From: Desmodus rotundus
Taxonomy: Eukaryota; Chordata; Mammalia; Chiroptera; Phyllostomidae
Direction of reading: 5' to 3'
Length of the DNA stretch: 64,000 bases
Assembly (NCBI RefSeq): GCF_022682495.2
Contig: NC_071387.1
Coordinates: 197,882,143 to 197,946,142 of the forward strand
Part shown: one piece after another, positions 43,277 to 54,535 of the stretch
Position numbering within the stretch: position 1 is the stretch's first letter
Layout: every line of letters begins with the position of its first letter
The notes under the pieces: generated by a model
The model's database searches: none
Told to the model about the DNA's origin: nothing
Seen by the model: only the letters and a program-made list of their open reading frames with translations
Made by a program: the position numbers and the translations under genes

Positions 43277-44361
43277 TCCTGCTCTCTGGTGAGTGGAGAG
43301 CTTTGGCTGCACCCAAAGGTGTCCCCTGCGATCGCTGGTAACTTTGGATGATCCCTCTAGTTCCCCCTTATTCCCCCAGGTTGATGAAACTGTGGATGCT
43401 GCTTTCCCCTCCCCCACCAGCCCATCCACCAGCCCTGCGACCTCTGTCCTGCTTGTCCAGGGAGGAGTCAGCCTCCCTCGTTGAGTGACAGCAGATCTGA
43501 GTGTACCTTTGGTACCTACACGGATTTCACGAGGGCCTCCTCAGTCCCCGAAGAGCCCACTTTGCCCTTCTCAGACTCTTTTACTTTTTTTGATTTTGAG
43601 TTTTGAAAGGAGAAAAGAGGAGCAGGGAACCTGCTTTATGAAATGTGAGAAGCCCAGGCGTGCCAACCTGAAACTCTAGGAGGCCTGTGGGAGGCCGTCT
43701 CTGGCCGCCAGGGTTCAGGGGATGGTGCTCAGAGCCAAAGAAGCAGCTGCAGTTACGCAGCAGGAAGGCCTAAGGCAGATGTGGCCCCTTCACATAGCAT
43801 GGAATCCAGGAGTTATTCTGGTAATGAACTCTTTGTGGGCTTCTAGAAATGCTGTCACCTTGCCCACGGTTATTTTTAGCCATTGTCTGTTTCCTATTGT
43901 ACCAATAGTAGAAATTCCCAGACCTTCTCCCCATGCTTTTGTGAGAAGGTTTGAGATAGTGAGGGGAAGGAGGGCTGGGTGCTATACTGGGAAGTCACCC
44001 AAAGGAGCTGTTCCAGCGTAGGGAAGGGAGGCTGGGGTGCCTGGGACCCCCCAGGACATCTCAGATGGGAACGCCTGCTCTCATCCACGCAGCTCTCTTC
44101 TCTGTGGCCACGGGTTCTGTGGCTGTGAGGACAGCACTGTGCCCCTTACAGCACGGACAGTGGGGGCAGTGGCGGGGGGCTCCTGCAGGAGACCGCGTTC
44201 TGAGCTCTACTGTGCAAGCCGCTCAGTCGCTGTCTCCCTCCAGTTGGCTTTGGGGTGTTATGTTGGGTGAGCTCTACCTAGAACAGCAGGACTTGACCCT
44301 TGGGTGTCCAGCAGGAAGGTGCGTTGTAGGTGGATTTGTGTGGGAGGGAAAAGAGGGAGAT
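43277..44361. other. Unclassified stretch
   Basis: No gene or named repeat. Moderately GC-rich with overlapping open frames up to 119 codons that resemble no known protein. Confidence 0.4.
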
Positions 44362-44706
44362 CAGTCCTCATGTGTGAATGTTGGTGCCCCGCCCCCAGTC
44401 ATCTGTTCAATCCCTGATCCTTAATGCCACAGTATCAGGAGGTGGCGCTTGGGGAGGTAATTGGGTCATGGGGGTGGAGCCCTCAGGATGGGAGTGGTGC
44501 CCTCATAAGAAGAGACTGGACAGAGAATGCCCCTCCTCTCTCTGCTATGGGAGGACATTACCGTGAAGAGACCCTTTACCAGGAGCTACATGTGCCGCCA
44601 CTTTGATCTTGGATTTCCCAGCCTTCAGAACTGTGAAAAATAAAGCTCTTGTGGTTTTAGGCTCTCAGTCTGTGGTATCTTTGTTCTAGCAGCCTGGGCT
44701 AAGACA
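44362..44706 (+). mobile_element. MaLR (MLT1/MST-group) LTR, sense
   Basis: Landmarks in order are 'gtatcaggaggtggcgcttggggaggtaattgggtcatgggggtggagccctcagg', 'agtggtgccctcataagaagaga', 'tgatcttggatttcccagccttcagaactgtgaaaaataaagctc' and the terminus '...gctaagaca'. The poly(A) signal AATAAA is kept. No target duplication was confirmed. The 5' few bases are diverged. Confidence 0.8.
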
Positions 44707-45302
44707 GTGGGGAAGATGCCCTAGACCCACGGCATTCCGAGTGCAGTCTGTGAAATGACAGGTGTGGTCTGCACTGGCATTTCTCCCATCCTGGTGATAA
44801 GTGAGGACGGTAGGCGAATACAAAGACCTGTACTTAAAGCTAGATGTGCTCATTTTAAAAACAGATCGATGCTATACCCACGGCCTTCCTCCTTTGCAGA
44901 GGTTAAACTGTGTTGTTGTTCATTAAACTATGGTGTTTCTCAATGATATTTATTTACTCAGTATCTTTATGGGCAAAAAAAGTTAGAAATACTTTAGTTC
45001 CAAAAATAATTTGTAAGATGTCTCTTGTCCCTTGATATCCACATGTCTAGAAACCACTGAATTGGACAATTATAAAAGTGAAGGCCAGCAATGACAGCAG
45101 TCTGGATTAGGGTAGCAGCTGCAGGTGGGGGAGGGAATGAAAGAAAGGAAGACGAGGCAGAACTTAGTGGCTCACCTGATGTCTTTGAATAGGGGGGACT
45201 TAGAGAGTGACGATGGGACCTTTTAGAGAAATGCAGAAGCTGGAGAGGGAAGGATTCTAGGGGCAGATGAAACATTTGGGAGCCATAATCATAAAACATT
45301 AA
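44707..45302. other. Unclassified stretch
   Basis: No gene was seen. About 44730-45060 may be a decayed hAT-type repeat ('cggcattccgagtgcagtctgtgaaatgacaggtgtggtctgcactggcatt'), not assignable. Confidence 0.35.
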
Positions 45303-45428
45303 CAGCTGTAATTTGTTGAGGGCACAGTGCTGGGAGCTTCATTTCCATTATTTCATTTAATCAATGCAACAGCCCTTTGAAGTTGATGCTATTGTTGCCT
45401 TAGTAGGACAGAGAGAGGTCAAGTGACA
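45303..45428 (-). mobile_element. MIR SINE fragment, antisense
   Basis: 'ttgagggcacagtgctgggagcttcatttccattatttcatttaatcaatgcaacagccctttgaagttgatgctattgttgccttagtaggacagagagaggtcaag' in antisense MIR order. Confidence 0.75.
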
Positions 45429-45574
45429 CTGTCTTCTCTCAGAGAGGAAAGGCACGGAGGGTTCATGCTTGGGAGCCTACAGCCCAAGAAAGCACCAAAT
45501 CGCTGTTCTGTGTTGTGCCGCCATCTATGGAAGACCCGCCTTCCGTGTGAGACCCGCCGTCTCTGTGAGAATCA

Positions 45575-45675
45575 GCTTAATTGTCATGATGGCTTCATGA
45601 ATATATACATAATGGTAAAAGTTATCAAATTGTGTGCTTTAAATATGTGCAGTTTATTGTAAGTCGGGCATACCT
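45575..45675 (+). mobile_element. LINE-1 3' end fragment, sense
   Basis: 'gatggcttcatgaatatatacataatggtaaaagttatcaaattgtgtgctttaaatatgtgcagtttattgtaagtc' is the well-known 3' terminus of old L1M elements. No A tail is left. Confidence 0.75.
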
Positions 45676-46436
45676 TGTGTGCAGGTTGGATTCCAGGGAC
45701 GCTCCTGGGGCACATCACATGATCCCACCCCCTGGGGGAAGGGGTGGGGCCGCAGGGACCTAGCAACCCCTTCCATGGGGGCTTCAGCCTTGCGCCACAG
45801 CACCCCCTATAGCCTGGGTGTTTTAAATGGTCTTTCTTGCATTTGCTCTTCAATTATGTCAAAGGGAAGGCTAACTAGGGTCGTGCTTCATTAGGTAACT
45901 CTTCTTTTTTTTTTAAGACACTGGGTTATGTCAAAAAAATTGTCCCCTGCCAGACTGTTGGAGGAGAAGAGGGGTGGGCAGGATGGTGGTCTCTGGTTAC
46001 AAAGCTCCTGTCACTGAACTAACCAAGGAGAAGGGCTCTCTGTCTTGTGTGGGAGACATACTTATCAGAGCCAATCTTCCTATTGAAGTGACTTTACAGG
46101 TGCTTCTTGTTTTCATTGCACTAAACCAAAAGATCTGTGTCAGTCTGGCACAGATTCCAAGGTTTCTTCTGGAAAGCAAAATGTTTTTGCACTTTTGCAG
46201 AGCAGCTTATGCTTAAAGACCATTCTGGTAGCTTATGCCTTCAAAAGGTTCCCTCTGGAAAACTGAGGGTTTTAAAAAGCAGGTTGAAGCAGCTGCTCTT
46301 TCATCTCAAGAGATGTTGTGTCTGAGGAGGACACTGCGATTCACCACATATATCTCAAAGGGTGTGGTGGCCTGGTGAGACACCTGTCATTGTACCGTGT
46401 GGTAGTATATTGTGTTGCACTGAACTGTAGATTTTG
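45676..46436. other. Unclassified stretch
   Basis: No gene or named repeat. A T run is at about 45904-45914. Confidence 0.35.
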
Positions 46437-46626
46437 TAACAAGCACTTAGGCGGTGCTTACTCCGTGCCAGGCATTGTTCCCATGCTTTATAAATACAGC
46501 ATTAGCTCATTTAATTTACTCTCTCTAACATGCCTATGAAACAGTATCTTTTTACATATGAGGAAACAGGTATTTTGGACCTCCAGCTCGTGGGGCTGTA
46601 AACTGGGAGACTCAAGTACTTATGTC
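46437..46626 (-). mobile_element. MIR SINE, antisense
   Basis: 'caagcacttaggcggtgcttactccgtgccaggcattgttcccatgctttataaatacagcattagctcatttaatttactctctctaacatgcctatgaaacag' and 'ttacatatgaggaaacagg' are antisense MIR. Confidence 0.75.
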
Positions 46627-48074
46627 TACTTGGTCGTTATTAATCTATTTCCTCTCAGAAATGAATATCAAACATTCAAAGTTGCATCTTTTTATTAAGT
46701 CTCTTAGATCCCATAGTACTGAGACACTATCAACCAAAGATTGTTAAAACTCACCTTCAAGGACTCTGTGGAATGCCTAAACTTGTGTAAGCACACAAGG
46801 TCTGCAAAACTTTATCAAATCCTCAAATGTCATCTTGTCTCCAAATGTTCAGCTCTAAGGGTTTTAAATATAGTTTGCACAGCATCTTTCTTAGATAACT
46901 GACATAGAATTATTGTATGCTTTGGATGTGCTTTGCATTCATGAAATGATTGAGAAGACTTGCCAAGTCCCCATTCATTCATTCATTCATTCAGAGTTGG
47001 AGTAGGTATCGTGGAAAAGCTGCGTGGAGGGTGGGCCTGGAGAGGAAAAGACCCTCCACTGGCCGCCCATCAGCAGACTTTGCCTGGATCCTAGGGCACA
47101 AGTCTGACGGTGACTCCAGCTCCCCTTCACAGCCAAGGTTTTGTCAGCTGGAAGGGCTAGAACAGATATTGGGAATCTGCTTTATTATATATATCATATG
47201 TATAATTATATATTGCAAACCTTTGCTTTGCAGACGATACAAGAGAAAGGCTTCCACCCATTCATGCTGTCAGAGAGCAAATCAGAATAGTGCTGTGTCC
47301 AGGTAAAACATCCCAGGCCAACTGATGGCAGGAGGCAGAGAGCTGGCTGTGGATTCAGCCCCCTGAGGATTGGGAGGAACTTTGTACTTTGAAAACCTAT
47401 TTTTAAAAATATTTCTCATGCATGTCAGCCTCGGGAAGACAGGTCGCCCTGTGCTGCATGGACTTGACCTGCAGGTCGTCCATTTCTGTGGCCAGACCTG
47501 GTGGCACGCACACACAGACAGACAGGGGCAAGCCTGTGGCTCGGCAGCCTGGGCCTGCCGGCTTCTCATCTGGACGTGCGAGCTTAATTACTCTGCTGCT
47601 CTCTGGAAACACACGCTGCCGGCTTGTCCTTGAAATCCCTGACCAGGCGCCAGGCCCTGCTGGGTTTGTAAATACCTGCTGTTGTGGGCGCAGGCAGCCT
47701 GTGCCCAGGCTGGCAGTTTCTCTCCTGCAGTTTGGAGAGTGCATGGTAGCGACCAGTCCAGCTCGTGCTTCGCCAGCCAGTCTTGGCTTCTTCGGCCGTA
47801 GTTGATGTCAGATTGAGGGATTGGCCAACTCTGAACTCTTTCCCAGGATTTCCCCAGTGTTCTTGCCCTCAAGGTTGAAACCCGCAAAATAATTACCACC
47901 ATGCGTGTAAATGATTTTGCCTTTTCCGTAAATGGATACCATTGCCGATTGTCACTAACTGCTTCTGAATATGGAGACACCAGTTGGTGGAAAATGACTG
48001 GTTTCCTTTCTCTGACATGTGATAAACGTTGAAGGTTTAAGACTGATGTTTTATCGTTACTTAACAACATCTAT
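46627..48074. other. Unclassified stretch
   Basis: It holds an (ATTC)n microsatellite at about 46972-46993 and an AT-rich patch at 47184-47215. Open frames up to 160 codons at 47.4-48.1 kb overlap on both strands and show no recognised domain. Confidence 0.4.
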
Positions 48075-48640
48075 TTAATGAACTTCTAATTCGGGAATAG
48101 TTTTAGGCCAACAGAAAACCGCCGAGGTGGTGAGAGTTCCCGTATACCCTTCACCGTTTTCCTTGTTGTTAACACCTTACGTAATCGTACCATGGTGCAC
48201 ACTCCTATTAACTGAACTCCACGCTCATTCAGAGTTCACTAATGTCCTTTGTCTGTGGCAGGATCCGATCCAGGATGCCACAGTGCATTTAGTTACATCT
48301 CCGTTTAATTCCAGAGTATCTTCGCTCAGGGCATTAAAAAAGCAAGACAGACTGAATTGCGTTGCTTGTGGGCTTCTCTTACAGAGAGTGCATTTTTCCT
48401 CTCTAATAACAGCTAAAACTTGACTGTCATCCGTCATCTTGGGTTGCGAACAGCAGATGGTGTTGACTCATGTGATACATGGAATTTTCACAGGACTCGT
48501 TGTCCAGCTTGCGTGGGAGCCCAGGGACTTCCGTTTCTAGGCACGCCTGGGCGATGTCTCGGTCCCATTCCAGACCATTGCCGTAGAGAGGGTCATAATC
48601 TTTTCTCCGTGGTGGGTCCTGCTTTCAGTCTGTACGGATT
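48075..48640 (-). mobile_element. L1M-type LINE-1 fragment
   Basis: 'gagagttcccgtatacccttcaccg', 'cattcagagttcactaatgtcctttgtctgtggcaggatccgatccaggatgccacagtgcatttagttacatctcc' is the same L1M 3' UTR region as at 2.6-3.9 kb, here uninterrupted over that junction. Confidence 0.7.
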
Positions 48641-48724
48641 GTAAAAACACAACATCTGTGACGTTCAGGAAGGTGGGTGCAATAACACAAGGTATGCCTG
48701 GGTTCATTTTATGTCTGTGGGAAA

Positions 48725-49010
48725 AAAATTGCGGGGCCGGGTGAAAAAGGTGAAGGAATTAAAGGAAAACAAACACACAAATGCATAGACACAGACAACA
48801 GCATGGTGGTGACCAGAGGGCAAGGGGGTGGGGGGAGGTAGGAGATGGGAAGGGGGGCAGAAGTGGTGATGGAAGGAGACTTGACTTGGGGTGATGAACA
48901 CACAGTACAATATACAGATGATGTTATTACAGAAATGTACACCTGAAACCTATGTAATTTTATTAACCAATGTCACCCCAATAAATTCAGTAAAAAAGTA
49001 AAAAAAAAAG
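48725..49010 (+). mobile_element. 5'-truncated LINE-1 of bat type with A-rich tail
   Basis: 'gcatggtggtgaccagagggcaagggggtggggggaggtagg', 'gatggaaggagacttgacttggggtgatgaacacacagtacaatatacagatgatg', 'acacctgaaacctatgtaattttattaaccaatgtcaccccaataaattcag', then A-rich tail. This is the 3' UTR and end of L1s common in bat genomes. Low divergence suggests a younger age than the L1M copies. A target duplication was not established. Confidence 0.8.
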
Positions 49011-51094
49011 GAACTAAAACTCTCTGAGCTTCATGTTCCTCATGTAGTGTATATAGATTCTCTCTATACATCTGGATAAAGTGTATGTATAGCATATCCA
49101 ATATGTGTATATAACATATGTGTGTGTCTCTATCTGTCCGCTAACACTTGCCTTTCCTACCTTGTTGGACCACAAAGTGCTATGTGAAAAATGTTCAAAA
49201 CTATAAAACTGTTTTCCAAAGTTGGTCCTTATAATAAAAACTTTAAATTAAAATATGTCTGATTAGACATTTTAAAAAGATATTGATAAGCTGATTTTAG
49301 CAACTGTTTGAATCAAGGAGTATGTATTTGGGTTTTGGTTTTTTTGTTGGTTTTTTTTTAGCTTTTGTTTTGTTTTGTTCTCCTTCCCTGATCATTTTGA
49401 CTTCCCTAAACCTTGACTCCTTGTTTTCTGGCCCTGGGACAATGCGGACGAGCTTGAGTTATTTGGCATTTGGACAACCCTGTCTCCCTGTGACCTCAGC
49501 CTGGGGTGCCTTATCTCATGCCCATTTGATAACTGGTCACATCGCAGCCCAGTGCCCTTCTTGTGACTCTCTGCTGCTCTCAAAGCATCTAGTGCTCTGG
49601 GTGAATATAGAAACTCTATTTAAAAAACTCATCCCCCCTGAGCTACAGTTTCTCCCAAGAAGGCAGCAGTAAATTTAAAAGAAAGACTGCGGGAGAGGCG
49701 CTTACTGCACGTAAATATGCTGTAGTAGCATAGTTTGGACTCCTTTACCGGGGCAGAAAATACCGAGTAGAGGACCAAAGGAAGGGTGTAATTTTTTTCT
49801 GGAACACCACATTCTTTCTTCTCCCTAAGACCCACAGGGGTAATTGTACGATTGGAGCACTAGACCCCAGGGGACAGTTTAAAGGAACTGGGACAGGTGA
49901 AAGCAGAGGAGGTGAGAGAGAGGGGTAGAACCGATGGGTGGCAGCAGCCATGGCATGCGGGCATTTCCTGTAGGATGGGAGAGGGGGGGAGCGCCTCTCA
50001 AGCTCCATCGGACGCCTGGCGTTACAATTGGCAGTGAGATGGGTGAGCATTTGAACGGGTGCTCCCATGTACATTGTCACTTTTAAGTTAGAGTATGTGA
50101 GGCCACTGCTGGTAAGTGTATTTCTGTCACGGTGCTCTGTCCACAGTCAGGGCTGACTGCCCCTTGGGAGGGACTCCGTGCCTCAGTGACCTGCAGTCTG
50201 CCTTCCCATAAAGGTATTTAATGGGGAGAGGTGGAATTCCTATTAAAAATAAGGCGGTATTGTAACAAATAAGACTTAGCATTAACTGATACTCTTAACT
50301 TTGTATTTAAATAAGGTGTGTGATTTTAAAGGTTGAGAAATGTAAAAACAAGGGCTCATTGGGTACTTTCCTTCTCCATGTAAAATTGTTAACAACCATT
50401 TCATTGAATTCTGGTTTTTTTCCCTCCTCCGTGATTGCATAGAACCAGCACATTGTCGGTCTTTAGGCATGTGAGTGTGTGTGGAACACATTTATGTGGT
50501 TTGGACATTTGGGGATTTCAGGGCAGCTAAGCCTCAAAAGCCCCAAAGGTGAATTTCATACCGGCCAAGACATTCCATTTCCACCACAAGCTGCCGTGTT
50601 CCTTGGAGTCCTCGCTCCTGCCTTTCCACGGGCTTCCCACCCGTGAGCCGGAGGAGAAAGCCCCCTTGTCCTGCTCTTGTGTGGGTGTGCACACACCAGC
50701 TGGGGGGGTCCCCTGAGACTCTCCCTCCAGACTAGATGGGGGTCCTTTCTCTTTCTCCAGACTTGATCAGGGCCCACACTTTGTCTCTGGGACGTGGTCT
50801 CCTGCCTGAGCCCAGCCCTCTGGTGTTTGTGAGCACTTTGCCTGGCTCTTCAGCTTGCTCACCATACACCCTCTTCGGCAGCTCGCGCTCCTGCAACTTC
50901 TACAGCTTTGCTTTGAGTGCAGGCTGCTTCCCACAGAGCCTGAAGATGCAGAATCTGAGAACAGAACATCGAGGGGGGAAAATAATTAGAAAATAGGGTC
51001 ATATGATCTTCATGCTGATGTAAAGTGATTCGTCTACAGTCGTAAGAGGGTAGGATGTGGGACCATATTCTTTGAAGTTTTTTTTTCCCCCCTA
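49011..51094. other. Unclassified stretch
   Basis: Two kilobases with no recognised gene or repeat, apart from AT/TG-rich simple sequence at 49045-49130 and T/G-rich text at 49327-49380. Confidence 0.4.
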
Positions 51095-51655
51095 ATAACA
51101 CTTATTAGGTTACTTTAAAAATATATACACAGAAGTATAAAGAAAATAACTTCACTGTTCAGATAATCTTTTTGGTGTTTTCTTAATGGAAAATGTGCGC
51201 ATGCTTATAAAATTCAAACTGAAAATGAACCTTAAAACAATGAACCTGAAAACTTTTATACACTGCTTCCCCAGAAGGATAAAAAAACACAAGAGGTTCT
51301 ATGCTTTGCTGTTTTTCACTCCGTGCGTCTTGTAGATAGTTTGATATCAGCTCATAAAGGTTTCCTTCACCTTTTGTATCCTCTGCGTAGTAGCCCATCA
51401 AATGGACATCAATCAGTTAGTTAGCCAGTCCTCTGTTGAGATACACTGCTTGTTTTTAATCTGTTACTGCTGTGAGTCTGCGGTGGACATCCTTGTACAT
51501 ACAGTTTCTTCCATGTGTATCTATTGGGTAAATTAAAACAGATAGTAGGATTATTGGAACAAAGTAAACGCGCATTGTAAATATGATAAACATATTGTCC
51601 CGAAGAAAGGCTGCGCAAATACACAGTCAGTCACAGCAAGAGTGCGGAAGGGCCG
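51095..51655 (-). mobile_element. L1M-type LINE-1 fragment, antisense
   Basis: 'aaatggacatcaatcagttagttagccagtcctctgttgag' ... 'gacatccttgtacatacagtttcttccatgtgtatctattgggtaaat' and 'taggattattggaacaaag' follow the antisense L1 3' UTR phrase ('ccagtcccctattgatgg ... ccttgtacatatg ... gtggaattgctggatcaaag'). Confidence 0.6.
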
Positions 51656-51719
51656 TTTTCTTATTTTTTTCTTTCTTTTTTTTTAAATCCTTACCTGTGG
51701 ACATTTTTTCATTGTTTTT

Positions 51720-51936
51720 ATTTATTTTTATTAAAGATTTTATTTATATATTTTTAGAGAAAGGGGAACAGAGAGAGAAAGAAATGGAGAGAAATGTCAA
51801 TGTGTGGTTGCCTCTCGCACGCCCCTTACTGGGGACCTGGCCCGCTACCCAGGCATGTGCCCTAACTGGGAATCGAACCAGTGACCCTTCATTTTGCAGT
51901 CCAGTGCTCAACCCACTGAGCCACACCAGCCAGGGC
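51720..51936 (-). mobile_element. Ves-type SINE (younger of an adjacent pair)
   Basis: Antisense Ves, well preserved: 'aaagattttatttatatatttttagagaaaggggaacagagag', 'tcaatgtgtggttgcctctcgcacgccccttactggggacctggccc', 'ctaactgggaatcgaaccagtgaccc', 'caacccactgagccacaccagccagggc'. It is flanked by ttcattg at 51709-51715 and 51936-51942, and lies in the A-tail side of the next SINE. Confidence 0.92.
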
Positions 51937-52138
51937 TTCATTGCATTTAAAGAGAGAGGAAGGGAAAGAGAGAGAGAGAAACATCAATGTGAAAGTGAAG
52001 CATCAATTGGTTACCTCCCGTTCATGCCTGGACTGGGATTGAACTCACAACCAAGGTATATACCCTGCCCAGGAATTGAACCCTCAACCTTTCAGTTATG
52101 TATGATGCTCCAACCAGCTAAGCCACACTGGCCAGGGC
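51937..52138 (-). mobile_element. Ves-type SINE (older of an adjacent pair)
   Basis: Same orientation and more diverged: 'agagagaggaagggaaagagagagagagaaacatcaatgtg', two successive 'tgggattgaactcac'/'ggaattgaaccctc' versions of the B-box region, and 'caaccagctaagccacactggccagggcc'. The double B-box-like text indicates an internal duplication or a subfamily variant. Confidence 0.9.
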
Positions 52139-52419
52139 CAGAATAGCCATCTTCTATGTTCATGTACCAGTACTGAAGAAAAATTTTTATTACCCTTTTG
52201 GAAATTATTTTGCTCTGAGCTGGAATTTGAAATTCAGTTAGTTTTTTATTTCCCTTTAAATGCAAAGTTAATTGTCCCAGCAGCGGTTATCAAACACACA
52301 TTTCCCCGATCGAAATCCATCCTCATGTGGCAGCCACCTGCCTACTGCCAGCTCTTCTTGATGTCTGATAGGTATCTGCATGATAGGTAGATATGCTAAT
52401 AGAGTCCTTGGTTTCTTGC
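52139..52419. other. Unclassified stretch
   Basis: No gene or named repeat was recognised. Confidence 0.3.
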
Positions 52420-53142
52420 AATCACTGCCAAAGCTGCTCCTGCTCATTCTCTTTCTCAGCTAATGGCACCACGGTCTGCCCGGTGACTCAGACCAAAACA
52501 CTAGGCGTAATCCTTGATTCCTTCCTGTTTCCTTCTTCACTTCTAACCCACCAGCAGCATGGCTCTGTGTCAAAACTGTGTCCAAGTCAGACCACTGAGG
52601 AACATTGCCACCGCTTCCACCTATTTTTCACCAACATTACCTCTGAGGTAGACCATTGCTGGGGAAAACCGGAATTGTATTTCCATTCTTTTATCTGTGG
52701 AGTAGGCAGAGTAAATGGTTTAAAATGCTAATCAGATCGTATCTGCAGACAAAACCCCTCTAATGGCTTTCCATGTCAATGAGATCAAGATGCAGGTCCC
52801 TCACCAGCTCCTGTGAGGTTTACGTAATCTGGCCCGTGCTTCGCTCTGGCCTCCTTTGCTGTCACCCACGATCTTCGTCCTGTCTCTTGTGCAGCTGGAG
52901 CTCATTCCGACCTCAGGGTTTTTGCTTTTCCTTGTCATGGCCAGTTCCTCAGGACCCAGATCAGATGCTAACCCCACGACTCTTGATCTCCCTGTCTGGC
53001 TTGATTTTCTCTGCAATACTTCTCACTTTATCAGCTTTCCTATGCATTTACTTATTTCAAGTGTACAGTTTGTGTTCTGTTGGGTGCTGAGTTTTTAGCA
53101 TCTTGAGTAGTACCTGGTGCATAATAGGCACTTGAGCCTGTT
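52420..53142 (+). mobile_element. L2 LINE, long 3' fragment, sense
   Basis: 'ctaatggcaccacggtctgcccggtgactcagaccaaaacactaggcgtaatccttgattccttcc', 'aaaatgctaatcagatcgtatctgc', 'tgtgaggtttacgtaatctggcccgtgcttcgc' and 'gtagtacctggtgcataataggcacttgagc' give the sense L2 order to its 3' end. Confidence 0.8.
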
Positions 53143-53144
53143 CC

Positions 53145-53763
53145 TGGAATTTTATTTTGTACCATTGCCCCGTCTTGTGTTCTTATTTATTACTAAATTG
53201 TTTTAATTACTGTAGCTTCATAAGTTTTATTGTTTGTCAGACCAGGCTTTTTCTGCCCTAACTCCTCTCATCCTCTTCTTTTTCCATAATTTTCCCTGCC
53301 ATTATATGTTTATTTTTTCAGAAGAACCTTCTAAAACTGCTCCTTGTTGGTATTATAATTGGGTTCATGTTGAATTTATAGATCAATTTGGAAGAAAAAA
53401 AATCATTGAACCTTTTTGTCTAAAAGCAATTGAGGCCTTTCCCTTAACTTAAACTATTCTTCTAGTCCTTCATTAGTTTTTTTTTAAACTTTCATATGTA
53501 GAATTTAGAACATACACAAAAGTAAAGATACTCTTTTTAAAAATATAGACATAATACCATTATTATATCAAAAAAGCTAACAATATTTCTTTATCAATAC
53601 TTCTAAAGTTATCCTCTAATAGGTCAGGTATGTTTCTTATTGACCAAGATATGTTTTATATATTTCTTATTGAATATCAATATATCAAAGTTGAGAATTT
53701 GTTTTAGTTTCTATTGAAAATGGATACATTATTTCCACTGTATTTTTCAAACAGTTATTTTTA
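53145..53763 (-). mobile_element. LINE-1 fragment, part 1, antisense
   Basis: 'gttttaattactgtagcttcataagttttattgtttgtcagaccaggc' and 'tgttgaatttatagatcaatttggaagaa' are antisense LINE-1 ORF2 phrases. A mariner element inserted at about 53764 splits the L1. Confidence 0.6.
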
Positions 53764-54456
53764 TATATTGATGTCTGTCCAGTAAAAGTTCAGCCATTGT
53801 TAATATTTCGAGAACGCTTTGTGCGACACGGATGTAACCTGACAGCCAAGGCGACTGGACTGGAATGTGCATGAACGAACAGTGACAACTTCACTGTACC
53901 AGTCAGTGGGGGGAGGTAAAAGCCATCGAGTGAGCATGTGCACTGTGTGGCCATTGCATTCAAAATGACTGAGCAAGTAGAGCATTTAATTTGTATCAAA
54001 TTTTGCATTAACTTAGAATATTCCTCCGTGGAAACTATTTGGATGATTCAGAAGACCACAGCCATGGGCAAATGGTGATTGGCAGCTTCGTCAGGACAAT
54101 ATGCCCACTCATGCATCACGTCTCATGCAGAGATTTTTGGCAAAACATTAAGTCACCCGGGTGACTCAGCCCCCCTATAGCCCAGATTTGGTGCCCTGTG
54201 ACTTCTGGATTTTCCCAAAACTACAATCACCCTTGAAAGGGAAGAGATTTTAGGCCATAGATGAGATTCAAGAAAATAAAATAGGGCAGCTGATGGTGAC
54301 TGGGAGAACTGCATGAGCTCCCAAGTTGCCTACTTTAAAGGGGACTGAGACATCAGTGTCCTATGTACAATGTTTCTTGTATCTTACGTATTCTTCAATA
54401 AATGTCTCTATTTTTTATATTACATGGCTGGATACCTTCTGGATAGACCTCATATA
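53764..54456 (+). mobile_element. Internally deleted mariner-family DNA transposon
   Basis: Terminal inverted repeats match: left 'gtctgtccagtaaaagttcagccattgttaata' and the reverse complement of the right end, 'gtctatccagaaggtatccagcca...taata'. The body keeps the start of a transposase (ATG at 53965, MTEQ...; helix-turn-helix part with KFC and ETIWMIQK). It then jumps to the catalytic end, with a QDN motif and PYSPDLVPCDF, whose aspartates are 34 codons apart, the mariner D(34)D spacing. One in-frame stop lies between them and more follow. At about 690 bp against the usual 1.3 kb, the middle is missing. It cannot make transposase. Confidence 0.88.
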
Positions 54457-54535
54457 TTAAAACTAACAATTTTCTTATGTTAATTTTGTAATTTGCCACC
54501 TTGTTGAATTTCCCACCTGTTTCTAAACTTTCCCA
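54457..54535 (-). mobile_element. LINE-1 fragment, part 2, antisense
   Basis: 'aacaattttcttatgttaattttgtaatttgccaccttgttgaatt' is the antisense L1 phrase 'tatgttgatcttgtatcctgcaactttgctgaatt', resuming after the mariner. Confidence 0.6.

Noticed and set aside
47588..48070. 160-codon minus-strand open frame with overlapping + strand frames of 113-127 codons
   Set aside because: Both strands are open over the same bases and no domain is visible. No splice or promoter context supports it.
51583..52146. 187-codon open frame
   Set aside because: It lies almost wholly in two Ves SINEs and their T-rich tails.
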